Below, one piece after another: positions 25,608-35,286 of a stretch of 64,000 nucleotides of DNA. The number at the start of each line of letters is the position of its first letter. The first letter of the stretch is position 1. The translations under genes were made by a program, and so were the position numbers. Origin of the DNA: Photobacterium sp. GB-56 (GTDB taxonomy: Bacteria > Pseudomonadota > Gammaproteobacteria > Enterobacterales > Vibrionaceae); contig NZ_PYNW01000001.1 in NCBI RefSeq assembly GCF_003026105.1, forward strand, positions 186,001-250,000. Direction: 5' to 3'. The notes below the pieces were generated by a model. It saw nothing but the letters and a program-made list of their open reading frames with translations. It was not told the origin of the DNA and did no database searches.

Positions 25608-27155
25608 TCAAATATCAATAGAAGGGCTATGATAGTTCAATGTAACGCAACGCTTTGTGCATTTATCCATTGTTTTTAGAATCAGTTCATTATGCTCTAT
25701 TTTAAACGCGATAAAACCACAACGGCTAGTTGGAGCACTAAAGTAAAAGCCTTGTGTATAGTCAATCAGCAACGATTTTAGGGTATTTAACTGCGTCTCT
25801 GTCTCTACACCCTCTGCGACTAACTTACATTCTAACTCTTTTCCGAGTGAAGCGATGTTATTCAAAATTGAGCTTGTGACTGCATCTGTATCAGCAGAAT
25901 TTACAAACAGTTTATCAATTTTAATAATATCAAAATTGAGCTCTTTTAAGCTTGATAGGCTGGAAAAACCCGTTCCAAAATCATCAAGAGCCCAACGAAC
26001 ACCTAAGCTACGAAAACGCTGCATGATGTTATCTAATTTGATAAATGCATTGGTTGTGTTTTCTCTTTCTGTCATTTCAAAGACTAAGCCTTGTTGTAAT
26101 GACGGGTTCTGCTTAATTAACAATATGACATCATCAACAAATTTGGGATCGTTGAGCATAGATAGAGTAACGTTTATCGAAACGTAAAAATCTTTATTTG
26201 AATGAGCTATTAAAGGCTTATCAATTGAAAGCTGTTTTAATAATTGTAACGTTATCGGTTTTATTTGCCCATTCGATTCTACTTTTGTAATAAATTGGTT
26301 TGGGGTGATCAATTTGGCATGACGATATAGCCAGCGACAGAGTAATTCGGCTCCAATGATCTGGTGAGTTTTATTACACACAATAGGTTGATAATAAGGA
26401 ATAAACTCATTATTTTTTATTGCTCTGTCTATATCCTTTTTAAATGAGAAGTTATTAGTTTGAATGTAATTAATAATAAGGATAATGAACATGCACAAAA
26501 TAAAAATAAAAGCAGACAATGCAGCTATACTCAATAACACCTGAGAAGGTTTAGCACCAACAATCACTTTAAAAGGAAATTGAGTTGAATGGTATGACTT
26601 ATGGAATAAATAGTTTCTCTTATGATTAATTAATATATTCCCGCTATTGGTAACGACATAACCTCGTAAATACTCATCCGCATTAGTTAACCAGTCATCC
26701 ATATAAGGTGCGTTTATAAATAACTGATAAAAGCCCTTTTTACCTTTAACGACAAGATGTAATTCATCGATCTGATCAAGTGAGCTACGTTTGCGATAAA
26801 GTAGTGGTAATTTATCCTTTTTTAATCGTTCAATCAGGCTAGGTGAAATTGGAGTATGCAAAGAGGCATTACGATCTGAATAGATGTAATGATTGTTTTG
26901 AAAGTAGGCAACACTTCGTAGAGAGCGAGAAGAAAGAACCAATGTCACCAAATCATGCATACTTTTAGCGTCTGGTTGGTTCTCTGGTAGATCTAAAACG
27001 CTAGAAATACGTTTATTTAACGTTTTATTTAATGCGCTCGCAATATCTTTACTTAAATTACTACACCGAATATTTAAGTATGTAAAGGTAATAGGCGTAG
27101 CAATTAAAAGAGCTAACAAAGCTAGTTGAAACATTTTTTTTACTGTAAATGACAT
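25608..27155 (-). CDS. Membrane-bound EAL-domain cyclic-di-GMP phosphodiesterase (CSS-motif sensor type)
   Basis: The 515-residue protein has a first membrane helix (about 10-28), a periplasmic domain of about 170 residues opening with RCSNLSKDI (CSS-motif type, thought to sense redox through cysteines), a second membrane helix (near 208-230, AALSAFIFILCMFIILIINY) and a C-terminal EAL domain from about 240. Residues for cyclic-di-GMP hydrolysis appear intact: GAELLCRW, ISINVTLSML in the form SINVT, FEMTERE, DDFGTGFSSL, IIKIDK and VAEGVET. The first motif reads ELL instead of EAL, which is common in active enzymes. It should lower cyclic-di-GMP in response to a periplasmic signal. Confidence 0.88.
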   Translation of the reverse strand: MSFTVKKMFQLALLALLIATPITFTYLNIRCSNLSKDIASALNKTLNKRISSVLDLPENQPDAKSMHDLVTLVLSSRSLRSVAYFQNNHYIYSDRNASLHTPISPSLIERLKKDKLPLLYRKRSSLDQIDELHLVVKGKKGFYQLFINAPYMDDWLTNADEYLRGYVVTNSGNILINHKRNYLFHKSYHSTQFPFKVIVGAKPSQVLLSIAALSAFIFILCMFIILIINYIQTNNFSFKKDIDRAIKNNEFIPYYQPIVCNKTHQIIGAELLCRWLYRHAKLITPNQFITKVESNGQIKPITLQLLKQLSIDKPLIAHSNKDFYVSINVTLSMLNDPKFVDDVILLIKQNPSLQQGLVFEMTERENTTNAFIKLDNIMQRFRSLGVRWALDDFGTGFSSLSSLKELNFDIIKIDKLFVNSADTDAVTSSILNNIASLGKELECKLVAEGVETETQLNTLKSLLIDYTQGFYFSAPTSRCGFIAFKIEHNELILKTMDKCTKRCVTLNYHSPSIDI

Positions 27156-27323
27156 AATGAAGTTTGTTTCATACTGTTAAATAACGCCAATTAAAAGTAT
27201 ACCTTTATAGTATATTATTGCCATTTTAAATATTTGGTTGAGTCGATAAAAGATACTAATGGTGAAAAGTTGTATCTTTTATCTTTTGGTGAGAATTGAG
27301 CTAATTTTTTAAAAATATGGCGT

Positions 27324-27485
27324 CTATGCTTTATTTTCAAAGTCTTTGCGAACAATTTCTAAAGCGGAAAGTACGATCTCTGGGGCAATGTCATTACTCT
27401 CTAATAAATAAATTAAATCTACCGCGAGCTTTATTTCTTCCGGTGCATTTTCTAATGTATTTGTTGTTATTTGGTTATCAGGCAT
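27324..27485 (-). CDS. ybaM: YbaM family (DUF2496) small protein
   Basis: This 53-residue gene is easily missed because of its size. Its product contains [20 protein letters not shown] and ends [16 protein letters not shown], closely matching E. coli YbaM (LENAPDDVKLAVDLIVLLE...), as recalled from memory. The start ATG at 27485 follows AAAGAGAAATT. It lies 15 bases after the stop of the deacetylase-like gene and downstream of priC, as ybaM and priC are neighbours in E. coli. Its function is unknown; it is soluble and mainly helical. Confidence 0.88.
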   Translation of the reverse strand: MPDNQITTNTLENAPEEIKLAVDLIYLLESNDIAPEIVLSALEIVRKDFENKA

Positions 27486-27500
27486 AATTTCTCTTTATCG

Positions 27501-28409
27501 CTATTTGTTGTGTACGAATAATGCTGCATAAATAAGTTGTAAGTGTAGCTCGACTAAATCTTGATGATTTGTTCTATATCCACCACCGATGACTGCGGCA
27601 ACAGGAATATTCTGCGCTTTAGATTGGGTTAAAATATAATGATCTCGTAGGTATAGACCTTGTTTAGAAACATCAAAATATCCCAGTTCATCATGCTGGT
27701 GGATATCAACGCCGGCATCGTATATGACCAAATCGGGTTGGTGCTGAGCAAGCAGAAGAGGGAGAACACCTTGCAATGCCGTGAGGTAATCATCTGTTGA
27801 AGTGTTTCTTTCTAAAGCAAGGTCTACATCTGAATCAGGCTTACGAGCTGGGAAATTTTTATCACAATGAACAGAAAAAGTAATGATGTTGGGATCATTG
27901 GTAAGTAGTGTTGCTGTGCCGTCACCATGATGTACATCACAATCAATAATCATGACTTTGTCGATATGAGAATAAGATAAAGCATGCTTAGCTGCGATGG
28001 CTAAGTCATTAAATAGACAAAAACCACTACCAAAATCATGATGGGCGTGATGATAACCACCACTTAAATGAATGGCTATACCGTGCTCAAGTGCTAAATC
28101 AACCGTTAATTGAGTGCCACCTGTTGAGAGTAGGGTTCGAGTGATTAATTCATTACTCCAAGGGAACCCGATACGGCGCATTTTTGCTGCTGGCAATCTA
28201 TTAAAGAGTAAGTCATCAACATATTCACTATTATGAATGGCCTTAATTTTGGCAATATCAGCCCTATTAGGTTGGTGAATACTTACCTTGTTACTTAATT
28301 CTGAGTGAAAAATAGCCTCAAACAGCAGTCGGTATTTATTAATAGGATAACGATGCTTTTCTGGCAAGGTTAGAGCCGAGTATTGAGAATGGTAAATCAG
28401 AGGAAGCAT
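27501..28409 (-). CDS. Histone-deacetylase-family zinc hydrolase
   Basis: The 302-residue arginase/deacetylase-fold protein has the zinc and catalytic residues of class II/bacterial HDACs: SGGYHHAHHDFGSGFC (tandem catalytic His), DCDVHHGDGT (zinc Asp and His) and YDAGVDIHQHDELG (second zinc Asp). Bacterial members deacetylate acetyl-polyamines, acetoin-type or other small substrates or proteins; which applies cannot be read here. It begins 2 bases after the priC stop, so it is in an operon with priC and ybaM. Confidence 0.92.
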   Translation of the reverse strand: MLPLIYHSQYSALTLPEKHRYPINKYRLLFEAIFHSELSNKVSIHQPNRADIAKIKAIHNSEYVDDLLFNRLPAAKMRRIGFPWSNELITRTLLSTGGTQLTVDLALEHGIAIHLSGGYHHAHHDFGSGFCLFNDLAIAAKHALSYSHIDKVMIIDCDVHHGDGTATLLTNDPNIITFSVHCDKNFPARKPDSDVDLALERNTSTDDYLTALQGVLPLLLAQHQPDLVIYDAGVDIHQHDELGYFDVSKQGLYLRDHYILTQSKAQNIPVAAVIGGGYRTNHQDLVELHLQLIYAALFVHNK

Positions 28410-28411
28410 TG

Positions 28412-28963
28412 TTAGCCTTTTCTCTCTCTGTTACTGATGTCAGTTTCAATTTTTATCAAAGCAGCTTGGCAGCGGCTTATCCTACCTTCAAGGGCTAGAA
28501 TTTCTTTTTGAAGCTGTTGCTGCTCAAATTGTGAAGCACAACTACTAATTAATAACTCTTTATCACGAAGCATGGCTTTTAAACGGCGTTCCCAATCTTT
28601 ATGTTGATTAAGATCTTGATATATTTCATTAATTGGTCTGCGCCAGACAGCTTGATTTTTCGGCTCTTTTTTACGAATGTTTTGTGTGGCTAGTTCACGT
28701 TGGATAGCTTGAATTTGGCTCACAATTTTTTCACAGAGATGCTGTGTTCTTGCGGGTAATAAACGTCCGGCTTGTTGCTCTTTTTGTAATAACTGGAGCT
28801 CATTATGGACTTCATTGACGCAAGGGGTAAGCAACTTACTACGTGTTTTAAATAGCGTTTCGTCAAACAGAGGCTTAAAGGATTCGCCACGTTTACGGTC
28901 AACGTCAGCTGTTTGTTGTTTTAATTGTTCAATCAGTGAAATAAGACGAGATAAGTCAATCAT
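28412..28963 (-). CDS. priC: Primosomal replication protein PriC
   Basis: PriC (183 residues) restarts stalled replication forks by loading DnaB in the PriA-independent pathway. The protein is all-helical and basic, with a typical start (LSRLISLIEQLKQQTADVDR) and C-terminal helix rich in Gln and Arg. Conserved family features include the Arg-rich segment RRPINEIYQDLNQHKDWERR. The linkage to ybaM supports the call. Downstream spacing to the deacetylase gene is only 2 bases. Confidence 0.88.
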   Translation of the reverse strand: MIDLSRLISLIEQLKQQTADVDRKRGESFKPLFDETLFKTRSKLLTPCVNEVHNELQLLQKEQQAGRLLPARTQHLCEKIVSQIQAIQRELATQNIRKKEPKNQAVWRRPINEIYQDLNQHKDWERRLKAMLRDKELLISSCASQFEQQQLQKEILALEGRISRCQAALIKIETDISNRERKG

Positions 28964-28989
28964 AGAGAAACCTTGTATTACAAGCTAAG

Positions 28990-29763
28990 TTAGAACCAAG
29001 CTTGCCAAGCTAATTTAATTGCTAAAATTAAAACAACAGTGACAAAAACAGGTCGAATAAACTTTGCGCCAAAGCGTATTGCAGAATGAGCACCAATGTA
29101 AGCACCTAGCATTAAACATATCCCCATTGTTAAACCTAGTGCAAAATTGACTTGCCCTAAGACAATGAAAGTAACTAATGAAGTAATGTTACTGGTGAAA
29201 TTCATCGCTTTTGCAAGGCCGCAAGCACGGAGCATGTCTAACCGATATAAAATCATGCTAGAAACTGTCCAAAAAGCGCCTGTGCCAGGGCCTGCAATGC
29301 CATCATAAAAGCCGATACTTGTTCCTTGAAGCCATTGCTTAAGTTTTAGCATAGGGGTGACTGATGGTAATACGTATTGCTCTTCTTTTGGCTGGGGATG
29401 CCAAATAGTATAGATAGCCACGGCAAAGATAAGCAGAGGTAAGCCTTTTTCTAGCCACTCACTACTAACTAGATTAACAATTAAGGTACCTGTTATTGCG
29501 CCAATAAATGTAGCGATAAAGGAAGCAAGCCAAAAACGTGGTGAGAATAGGTTTTTTTTATAATAAGTCCAAGCCGCTGTTGCAGAGGCAAAGCTTGCAG
29601 CAAGTTTATTGGTACCTAAAGCAATATGTGGCGGTAACCCTAGTGATAGCAAGGCAGGGACAGTGAGCATTCCGCCACCGCCTGCAACCGCATCAATAAA
29701 GCCAGCGGCAAGGGCAATAATACCGAGTATCAGTAAGGTACTCGGTTCTATCATTTCAATCAT
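28990..29763 (-). CDS. TauE/SafE (TSUP) family membrane permease
   Basis: This 257-residue inner-membrane protein has about eight membrane helices. The TSUP signature appears twice: AGFIDAVAGGGGMLTVPALL near the N-terminus and GFYDGIAGPGTGAFWTVSSM in the second half, a pseudo-repeat typical of sulfite/sulfonate or organic-anion exporters related to YfcA. The substrate is not predictable. It lies between dinG (22 bases upstream) and priC (27 bases downstream) on the same strand, probably one operon. Confidence 0.9.
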   Translation of the reverse strand: MIEMIEPSTLLILGIIALAAGFIDAVAGGGGMLTVPALLSLGLPPHIALGTNKLAASFASATAAWTYYKKNLFSPRFWLASFIATFIGAITGTLIVNLVSSEWLEKGLPLLIFAVAIYTIWHPQPKEEQYVLPSVTPMLKLKQWLQGTSIGFYDGIAGPGTGAFWTVSSMILYRLDMLRACGLAKAMNFTSNITSLVTFIVLGQVNFALGLTMGICLMLGAYIGAHSAIRFGAKFIRPVFVTVVLILAIKLAWQAWF

Positions 29764-29784
29764 TAATTATTCTTTTTTATTCAT

Positions 29785-31863
29785 TTAGTTATATTCAATA
29801 ACCCGTTTAAAAGGAGGCAGAGAGTCTAATAATGATTTTCCATATCGACGGGTAATAATTCGACGGTCAAGAATCACTACTCTACCAGAGTCCTGCTCTT
29901 TTCGCAGTAAGCGACCGACGGATTGAATAAGCTTTTTACTGGCTTCTGGTACTGATATTTGTAAGAAGGGATTTCCGCCTCTGCTTTCAATATATTCAGC
30001 GTGGGCTTCTTCTACTGGTGATGTGGGTACAGCAAATGGAATCTTGGTAATAATTAAATTCGTTAGTAAATCACCAGGTAAATCAAGACCTTCAGAAAAA
30101 CTTCCGGTACCAAATAAGATGCTAGCTTTACCGCTTTTACAGTTTTCTTTATGTTTTTTTAGGGTTTCATTACGTGACTCTTCGCCTTGTACCAATAATT
30201 CCCATTTATTCTTTTTCGCTAGTGGGCGTAATGCATCGGCGACTTTATTCATTTGCCAATAGGAAGAGAACAACACCAAACTTGCAGTTTCACCTTCAAG
30301 GTATTCAGGTAATATTTCAATTAATAAGTCAGTAAATGCTTCGGCTTGTGGTTCCATTTTTAAAGAGGGGATCACTAATCGCGCATTATTTTGATAATCA
30401 AATGGAGATGCCAGTGCTAAAAAGCGTGTTCCATCCGTTTCTGAAACACCAGCTTGACGGCAGAAAAAGTTAAATTGGTTTAAAGCACGCAAGGTTGCTG
30501 AAACTAAAATAGATCCTGCTGCGCGACTCCAAAGTAACTGATCTAAACGATAGCCGACTTCAAGTGGTGACACTTCAATAATGTAGTCATTTTCCCGTTC
30601 AGGACTTTTTTCTATCCAACGAGCTAACGGAGCACCTTTTTTATTGTTTGGTTGCGCCATCAGTGTCCAGACTTTTTCAAGGTTTTCCACGCGCTGAAGA
30701 TAAAAACCGATTTCAGTAAGTGCTTGCTCACCTAATCGAGGAATAATTTCGTTTTCTTTCGTACGCTCGGAGATTAAATCTTGGATCTTACCCAATGATT
30801 GCATGACTTTTTTACTGGCTTCTTTACAGCCTTTCGCTTCTTCTTCTAACCATTGTGGTAATTCACCATGTTCAAAACGATACACGCCATCTTTATTAAA
30901 AATAGCGGGATCAATATTATTGGCAATCTGACTCAATGTTGGAATTAAGTGCTGGATGTTATCTTGTATTGCATTTTGAAAGCGATTAGCTTTTTGATAG
31001 TCAGCGAGCTCTGCGTATTTACTTACATTTTGATTGAGTTTTTCAAGCCAACTTGCTGCGCCTTTCAAACTCGCAGCGGCAGATGAGAAGTCACGTGCGA
31101 CTTGTGGCAGGTGGTGGGCCTCATCAATCACATAAATGGTTTGCTCTGGCTCAGGTAAGATAACCCCACCACCTAGTTCAATATCAGCCATTAACAAAGC
31201 ATGGTTAGCCACAATAACATCCGCTTTATCTAAGTGCTCACGTGCTTTAGCAAAAGGGCATGTACGATGTTTAGGCATACCAGCATGACAGCTATGTTTA
31301 TCTGCCATAATTTGCATCCAAACACGATCAGGAATTGTTGTTGGCCAACTGTCTCTGTCGCCATCCCATTTCTTTTGCTCGGTTGCCTTTAGCATTCGTT
31401 TTAGCAGATCGAGATCAGATTTTTTAGGTTTTTCTTCCCACATGGCGAGTTGAGGATCACCATCAGGTGAACAGCATGCTTCTAACTTATGGTTACAGCA
31501 ATAGCGTTGACGCCCTTTGGCGAGAATAAAACTGAATTCCTTTGGGAAAATTTGATTAAACAACGGGAGATCTTTGTTGATTAGCTGTTCTTGCAGCGCA
31601 ACGGTTGCTGTCGAGATCAATAGCTTTTTATTATTGAATAACGCGAAAGGGATCCCACCGAGTAAATAGGCTAAAGATTTACCGATCCCTGTACCAGCCT
31701 CAGCCACTAACATTCGATTTTTTTTGTGGTATTCCCCAGCCAGCGTTTTTGCTATTTCTGACACCAAATAGTTTTGTGCGCGACGCGGAATAAAGTTATC
31801 TAGCTGTTTTCCTAAATTCTCATAGCACTGCTTGATATCGGTTTTTACTTGGCTGTGTAACAT
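29785..31863 (-). CDS. dinG: ATP-dependent DNA helicase DinG
   Basis: DinG (692 residues from the ATG at 31863; the frame extends 19 codons further, but the family begins near MLHSQVKTDI) is a 5'-3' XPD-like helicase with an iron-sulfur cluster that resolves R-loops and D-loops. Visible motifs are Walker A EAGTGIGKSLAYLL, DEAH box VIDEAHHL, the cluster-region cysteines (YCCNHKLEACC and CHAGMPKHRTCPF), and motif VI QSVGRLLRKEQDSGRV. No LexA box was identified upstream. Confidence 0.95.
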   Translation of the reverse strand: MLHSQVKTDIKQCYENLGKQLDNFIPRRAQNYLVSEIAKTLAGEYHKKNRMLVAEAGTGIGKSLAYLLGGIPFALFNNKKLLISTATVALQEQLINKDLPLFNQIFPKEFSFILAKGRQRYCCNHKLEACCSPDGDPQLAMWEEKPKKSDLDLLKRMLKATEQKKWDGDRDSWPTTIPDRVWMQIMADKHSCHAGMPKHRTCPFAKAREHLDKADVIVANHALLMADIELGGGVILPEPEQTIYVIDEAHHLPQVARDFSSAAASLKGAASWLEKLNQNVSKYAELADYQKANRFQNAIQDNIQHLIPTLSQIANNIDPAIFNKDGVYRFEHGELPQWLEEEAKGCKEASKKVMQSLGKIQDLISERTKENEIIPRLGEQALTEIGFYLQRVENLEKVWTLMAQPNNKKGAPLARWIEKSPERENDYIIEVSPLEVGYRLDQLLWSRAAGSILVSATLRALNQFNFFCRQAGVSETDGTRFLALASPFDYQNNARLVIPSLKMEPQAEAFTDLLIEILPEYLEGETASLVLFSSYWQMNKVADALRPLAKKNKWELLVQGEESRNETLKKHKENCKSGKASILFGTGSFSEGLDLPGDLLTNLIITKIPFAVPTSPVEEAHAEYIESRGGNPFLQISVPEASKKLIQSVGRLLRKEQDSGRVVILDRRIITRRYGKSLLDSLPPFKRVIEYN

Positions 31864-32562
31864 GGCTGAAATTTCATAATGGCAGGGGACGGCATTGTAG
31901 CATGAAGTATCGGTGTTCAAAGTGAATAACGTGGAGTGAGGTGAAATTCAGAGCGTTGAACGGTGCATAATAAGTGATGTGTTTGTTTTAGTACTGACAT
32001 TTAAGAAACAAAGATAACAATCTCATCAAGTATTAAAGGTGGAATGACAGGAAAGGTGTTTATAAGGAATTGATTTGAGTGATAGGAGCGATATACGGAG
32101 ACAAAATAATAGTTGTATTGTGCTTTGGATCACGATTGCGAATAGAAAACTGTAATATTAAATACCATAAATGACGACTGGAAACGATCGTCCATTCAAA
32201 ATGTTTTTTAAAGTTTAAATAGCTAAAATGCCTATTTTTATGTTTTGTTTTTAGTTTTTTATTCTGTTTATTTACACTTTTTAATGGTTTAAATAAAAGG
32301 AAAAGCGCCATTTGATAGTGTTTGTTATTTGTATTTCTTTGCTGTAACTGATTGAAAATTATGATCGTTTTATATTTTTTTATATTTATTTTATGAAATT
32401 TGACAAAAATATTGAACTTCTGTCAGGATGCGAGCCACGAACACCAACTCCTTGTTATTTTAGTTTTTTATTTTTAGAACTGTTGCATAACAAGGAGAAA
32501 ATAAACAGGAGTGCCGGGAATGGTTCTCCATAAATAAGATAAAGAAAGGCAGTGGACTTATC
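31864..32562. other. Long AT-rich upstream region of the porin gene
   Basis: About 700 bases separate dinG from the porin gene. An 83-codon leftward frame at 32060-32311 has no supporting features and was not called. TTGACA at 32400-32405 may be a -35 element, but no good -10 follows. GGAGAA (32494-32499) and TTCTCC (32524-32529) can pair in what would be the mRNA leader. Long, AT-rich porin promoters are typical targets of ToxR, which is encoded in this window; no clear ToxR box was found. Confidence 0.4.
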
Positions 32563-33549
32563 ATGAAAAAAACTCTTTTAGCTCTTGCTGTACTAACAGC
32601 TGGTTCTGCAAATGCAGGCATCAACCTATATGACGCAAACGGTGTTAAAGTTGACCTATCTGGTGCTGTTGAAGTTCAAGTTTATGACGGTTATGCAAAA
32701 AACGAAGATACAACAATCCGTCTGGATGACGGTGATTTATCTCTAAATGCATCTGTTGCAGTTAGCGATAATCTAAATGTTGTTTCTGGTACTGCGTTTA
32801 AATACGAAAGTAAAGAAGTAAAAAATGATGAACTATGGGCTGGTTTCTCAGGTGATTTCGGTACGCTAACATTTGGTCGTCAATTACTTGTTTCAGATGA
32901 TTCAGGTATTGGTAAAGACTACGAAATGGGTCTAGAGCAAGTAAGCTTTGCTCAAACTGAAGGCGACCGTGCAATTAAGTACGTTTACGACAACGGTACT
33001 TTCTACGCTGCTGCTTCTCATAACTTAGGTTCTGATAACAAAACAGAGATCACTGATGGTCGTTTAGGTTTCCGTACTGCTGGTCTTGACGTGCGTGTAT
33101 ACGGTTACGATGCTGAGCGTGTTGGCTACAAAGGTCTAGAAAATTTTGGTGAAGTTGACGGTAAGCCAGTTGTTAAGCCTGGTAAAGCTGGCGATGATGT
33201 TCGTGGTTACAACCTAGAAGCGGAATACGCATTCGGTGCTGTAAACCTAGCTGCTTCTTTCGGTCAAATTAAATACAAACACTCTGATACTAAGAAAGTT
33301 CAGAAAGACTTAGATCTATACGAAGTTAACGGTTCTTACACATTAGACAAAACAACGTTCGCTCTAGGTTATGTTCACGCTAAAGACCGTCACGAAGATG
33401 TTTCTCATGACAACGTATACGCTAACGTAACGCAACAACTACACAGCAATGTTAAAGCATACGCTGAAGTTGGTTACGCTGATAACGACAAGATCTTCAA
33501 CGAAGTTGAAGAGTTCGGTTACGTTGCTGGTCTAGAAGTTAAATTCTAA
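32563..33549 (+). CDS. OmpU/OmpL-type general porin
   Basis: The 328-residue porin has a signal peptide ending ANAG (residues 17-19), then INLYDANGVKVDLSGAVEVQ, the usual start of Vibrionaceae trimeric porins. The PEFG-like segment (WAGFSGDFGTLTFGRQ) follows, and the last residue is Phe (VAGLEVKF). It forms water-filled channels in the outer membrane. Codon use is strongly biased (GGT, AAC, GTT, CTA), as expected for an abundant protein. OmpU, OmpL and OmpH in this family respond to ToxR and to pressure or osmolarity; which paralogue this is cannot be told. Confidence 0.92.
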   Translation: MKKTLLALAVLTAGSANAGINLYDANGVKVDLSGAVEVQVYDGYAKNEDTTIRLDDGDLSLNASVAVSDNLNVVSGTAFKYESKEVKNDELWAGFSGDFGTLTFGRQLLVSDDSGIGKDYEMGLEQVSFAQTEGDRAIKYVYDNGTFYAAASHNLGSDNKTEITDGRLGFRTAGLDVRVYGYDAERVGYKGLENFGEVDGKPVVKPGKAGDDVRGYNLEAEYAFGAVNLAASFGQIKYKHSDTKKVQKDLDLYEVNGSYTLDKTTFALGYVHAKDRHEDVSHDNVYANVTQQLHSNVKAYAEVGYADNDKIFNEVEEFGYVAGLEVKF

Positions 33550-33569
33550 TTATAGAGTTTACTACCAAT

Positions 33570-33596
33570 AAGCCGCCATTTTGGCGGCTTTTTTAT
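33570..33596 (+). terminator. Porin terminator
   Basis: AAGCCGCC and GGCGGCTT pair around a short loop, followed by TTTTTTATT. Confidence 0.93.
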
Positions 33597-33675
33597 TACA
33601 TTTTTTCTATAGCTGTTGATATAAATTGCTATAGAAAGAGTTTGATGATCCAATGCTGTATATAAGGGATGTAAA

Positions 33676-34314
33676 ATGAAAAAAATCTTATTGCTAGTCG
33701 CATTATTTTCTGGTGCTGTTAATGCGGCAACCTTATCGGTAGGTAATAATCTTGAGTTGTTGGTTGTAGATGGTAAGGAAGTAAAATCAGGCCGCTTCTC
33801 TCATGCTGAAAGTATTGAATTATCTGAAGGCAAGCACCAAGTAGTGGTACGTTTTGATGGTGAAGTGAAGCGTGGCTCAAAAACAACAATTTATACAACG
33901 CGTCCATATCTATTTGATATTAATATGACTTCGCAAGATGCGGAAATAACCTTGCCACGTTTAACCACAGAATCACAAGCAAAAGCATATTTTGACCGCG
34001 ATCCAAAATGGATATTAGAGACAGAAGGTGGTGAGAAATTATCGTTAGATGCGGTTGAACTTATTGGTGAAGGTTTTGGAGCGTATAGTGACATGCCGGC
34101 ACTTGTGGCTGAATATAATAAAAACAACGGTATCATTATTGAAAACGGTAACCCTGTTGATTTACAAAAAACAGTGGTAGAAGTTGATGATAAAACAGGA
34201 AAAGTTCAGATCACGGGTGATGCGTTAACGCAATTAAAGTTATGGTATAGCAAGGCATCTAAAGACGATAAAAAAGCGTTTAAAATTTGGATGGCAGAGC
34301 ACGATTTTAATTAA
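33676..34314 (+). CDS. DUF2057 (YccT/CsgI-like) exported protein
   Basis: The 212-residue protein has a signal peptide ending near residue 17 (AVNAATL) and a mature part opening with [20 protein letters not shown], typical of the DUF2057 family of periplasmic proteins. The related E. coli YccT was reported to affect curli. The C-terminal third is charged and helical ([19 protein letters not shown]). It has its own terminator and a weak ribosome-binding site (AAGGGATGTAAA). Function in this organism is unknown. Confidence 0.82.
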   Translation: MKKILLLVALFSGAVNAATLSVGNNLELLVVDGKEVKSGRFSHAESIELSEGKHQVVVRFDGEVKRGSKTTIYTTRPYLFDINMTSQDAEITLPRLTTESQAKAYFDRDPKWILETEGGEKLSLDAVELIGEGFGAYSDMPALVAEYNKNNGIIIENGNPVDLQKTVVEVDDKTGKVQITGDALTQLKLWYSKASKDDKKAFKIWMAEHDFN

Positions 34315-34338
34315 GACTTACGCTACATTGTAAAAAGC

Positions 34339-34366
34339 AAAAGGCAGCGACTATCGCTGCCTTTTT
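34339..34366 (+). terminator. Bidirectional terminator between the DUF2057 and zinc-finger genes
   Basis: AAAAGGCAGCGA and TCGCTGCCTTTTT pair around a 3-base loop. T runs flank both sides, serving convergent genes. Confidence 0.9.
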
Positions 34367-34392
34367 CTATATATGTCATTTATTAATGAAGA

Positions 34393-34749
34393 TCAGTCGT
34401 GGTGATAACGGCTATGCTCACGACATGCTTTACAGCGAGGTTGTGCTGGATCTTGCTCTAAATCACGGTATTCAATTTCTTCTTCACAATCAGTACATAA
34501 ACCATACATACCTAGTTTAAATGAACAGACTGCGGCATCTACTTTTTCAAGACGAATTGCAGTATCAAAAAGAGCAGGAATGAATGATGCTTTCGCCATC
34601 GCAATCAGGTCGTTAAGTTCTGCATCATTAATCTTTGCAGGATCAGTAACTAGGCTATTGAGCTGTATTTTATTTTTTAATTCTTCCGCTAGGGTTAAAA
34701 ATTCTGTATTTAGCGGGCTCTGAAATTGTTGATAATTCATGTCTACCAT
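34393..34749 (-). CDS. TraR/DksA-type C4 zinc-finger protein
   Basis: The 118-residue protein has an N-terminal helical pair and a C-terminal four-cysteine zinc finger of the DksA type (YGLCTDCEEEIEYRDL, then PRCKACREHSRYH). Members bind the RNA polymerase secondary channel. The coiled-coil is shorter than in DksA, and the tip acidic residues cannot be assigned with confidence. The start is ATG at 34749, with an alternative ATG three codons later. It ends in HHD. Confidence 0.88.
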   Translation of the reverse strand: MVDMNYQQFQSPLNTEFLTLAEELKNKIQLNSLVTDPAKINDAELNDLIAMAKASFIPALFDTAIRLEKVDAAVCSFKLGMYGLCTDCEEEIEYRDLEQDPAQPRCKACREHSRYHHD

Positions 34750-35286
34750 TGCCGTAATGATTGATTCAATAGAGAAAATTAAACATCACTGTCATTAATT
34801 ATGGGGATTGATATGAAACAAGAGAGTTGCGAGAAATTTTACATATTAACGAATCCTCCCAAGTTCATTTTTAGTTTAGGTGATATTCATTTTTGAGTTG
34901 TGATTTGAATCAAGTCTTAGTGTAAATTTATATCAATAACCCTATTTTCTTTCGGTTTTTGCTAAAAAAATTATCAGATAGAATTTTTTTTTAACAAATA
35001 TAAAGAAAAAAAACAAGTTCAGTATCTTCGTCACAGCACTGTCAATTATCTTATATAAAGAAGTAGAGATGGATCATGAATTTGAAGGCCCGTTTAGCGT
35101 GAAGTATTTCTGTGGTCTGTTGTTATTAATTGCTCTACCGACTTTGCCTGCGAACCTCACTTCTCTTGGGATTATATTAAACTAGGTTAGTCATATGATT
35201 AATTTGTTTTGTTACTTATTATTTGATTTATAAGTTTTAATCATCGCTATACTAACCTTATATCTTGCTTCAATATGGAGGTAGCA
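34750..35286. other. Gap with two possible tiny genes upstream of ybaN
   Basis: About 540 bases are mostly AT-rich and hold no recognised gene. Two short rightward frames have plausible ribosome-binding sites: 34813-34896 (27 residues, after GGGGA) and 35069-35185 (38 residues, listed separately). No terminator or hairpin of note was seen. Confidence 0.35.
35069..35185 (+). CDS. Possible small membrane protein (38 residues)
   Basis: The frame begins MDHEFEGPFSVKYFCG and continues into a hydrophobic stretch (LLLLIALPTLPANL), so it could be a single-pass small membrane protein. GAAGTAGAG lies directly before the ATG, which is a reasonable though slightly close ribosome-binding site. I know no homologue. 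It may equally be chance or a remnant. Confidence 0.3.
   Translation: MDHEFEGPFSVKYFCGLLLLIALPTLPANLTSLGIILN

Noticed and set aside
32060..32311. 83-codon leftward frame upstream of the porin
   Set aside because: Very AT-rich, Lys/Asn-rich translation with no ribosome-binding site, domain or signal; likely chance in promoter DNA.
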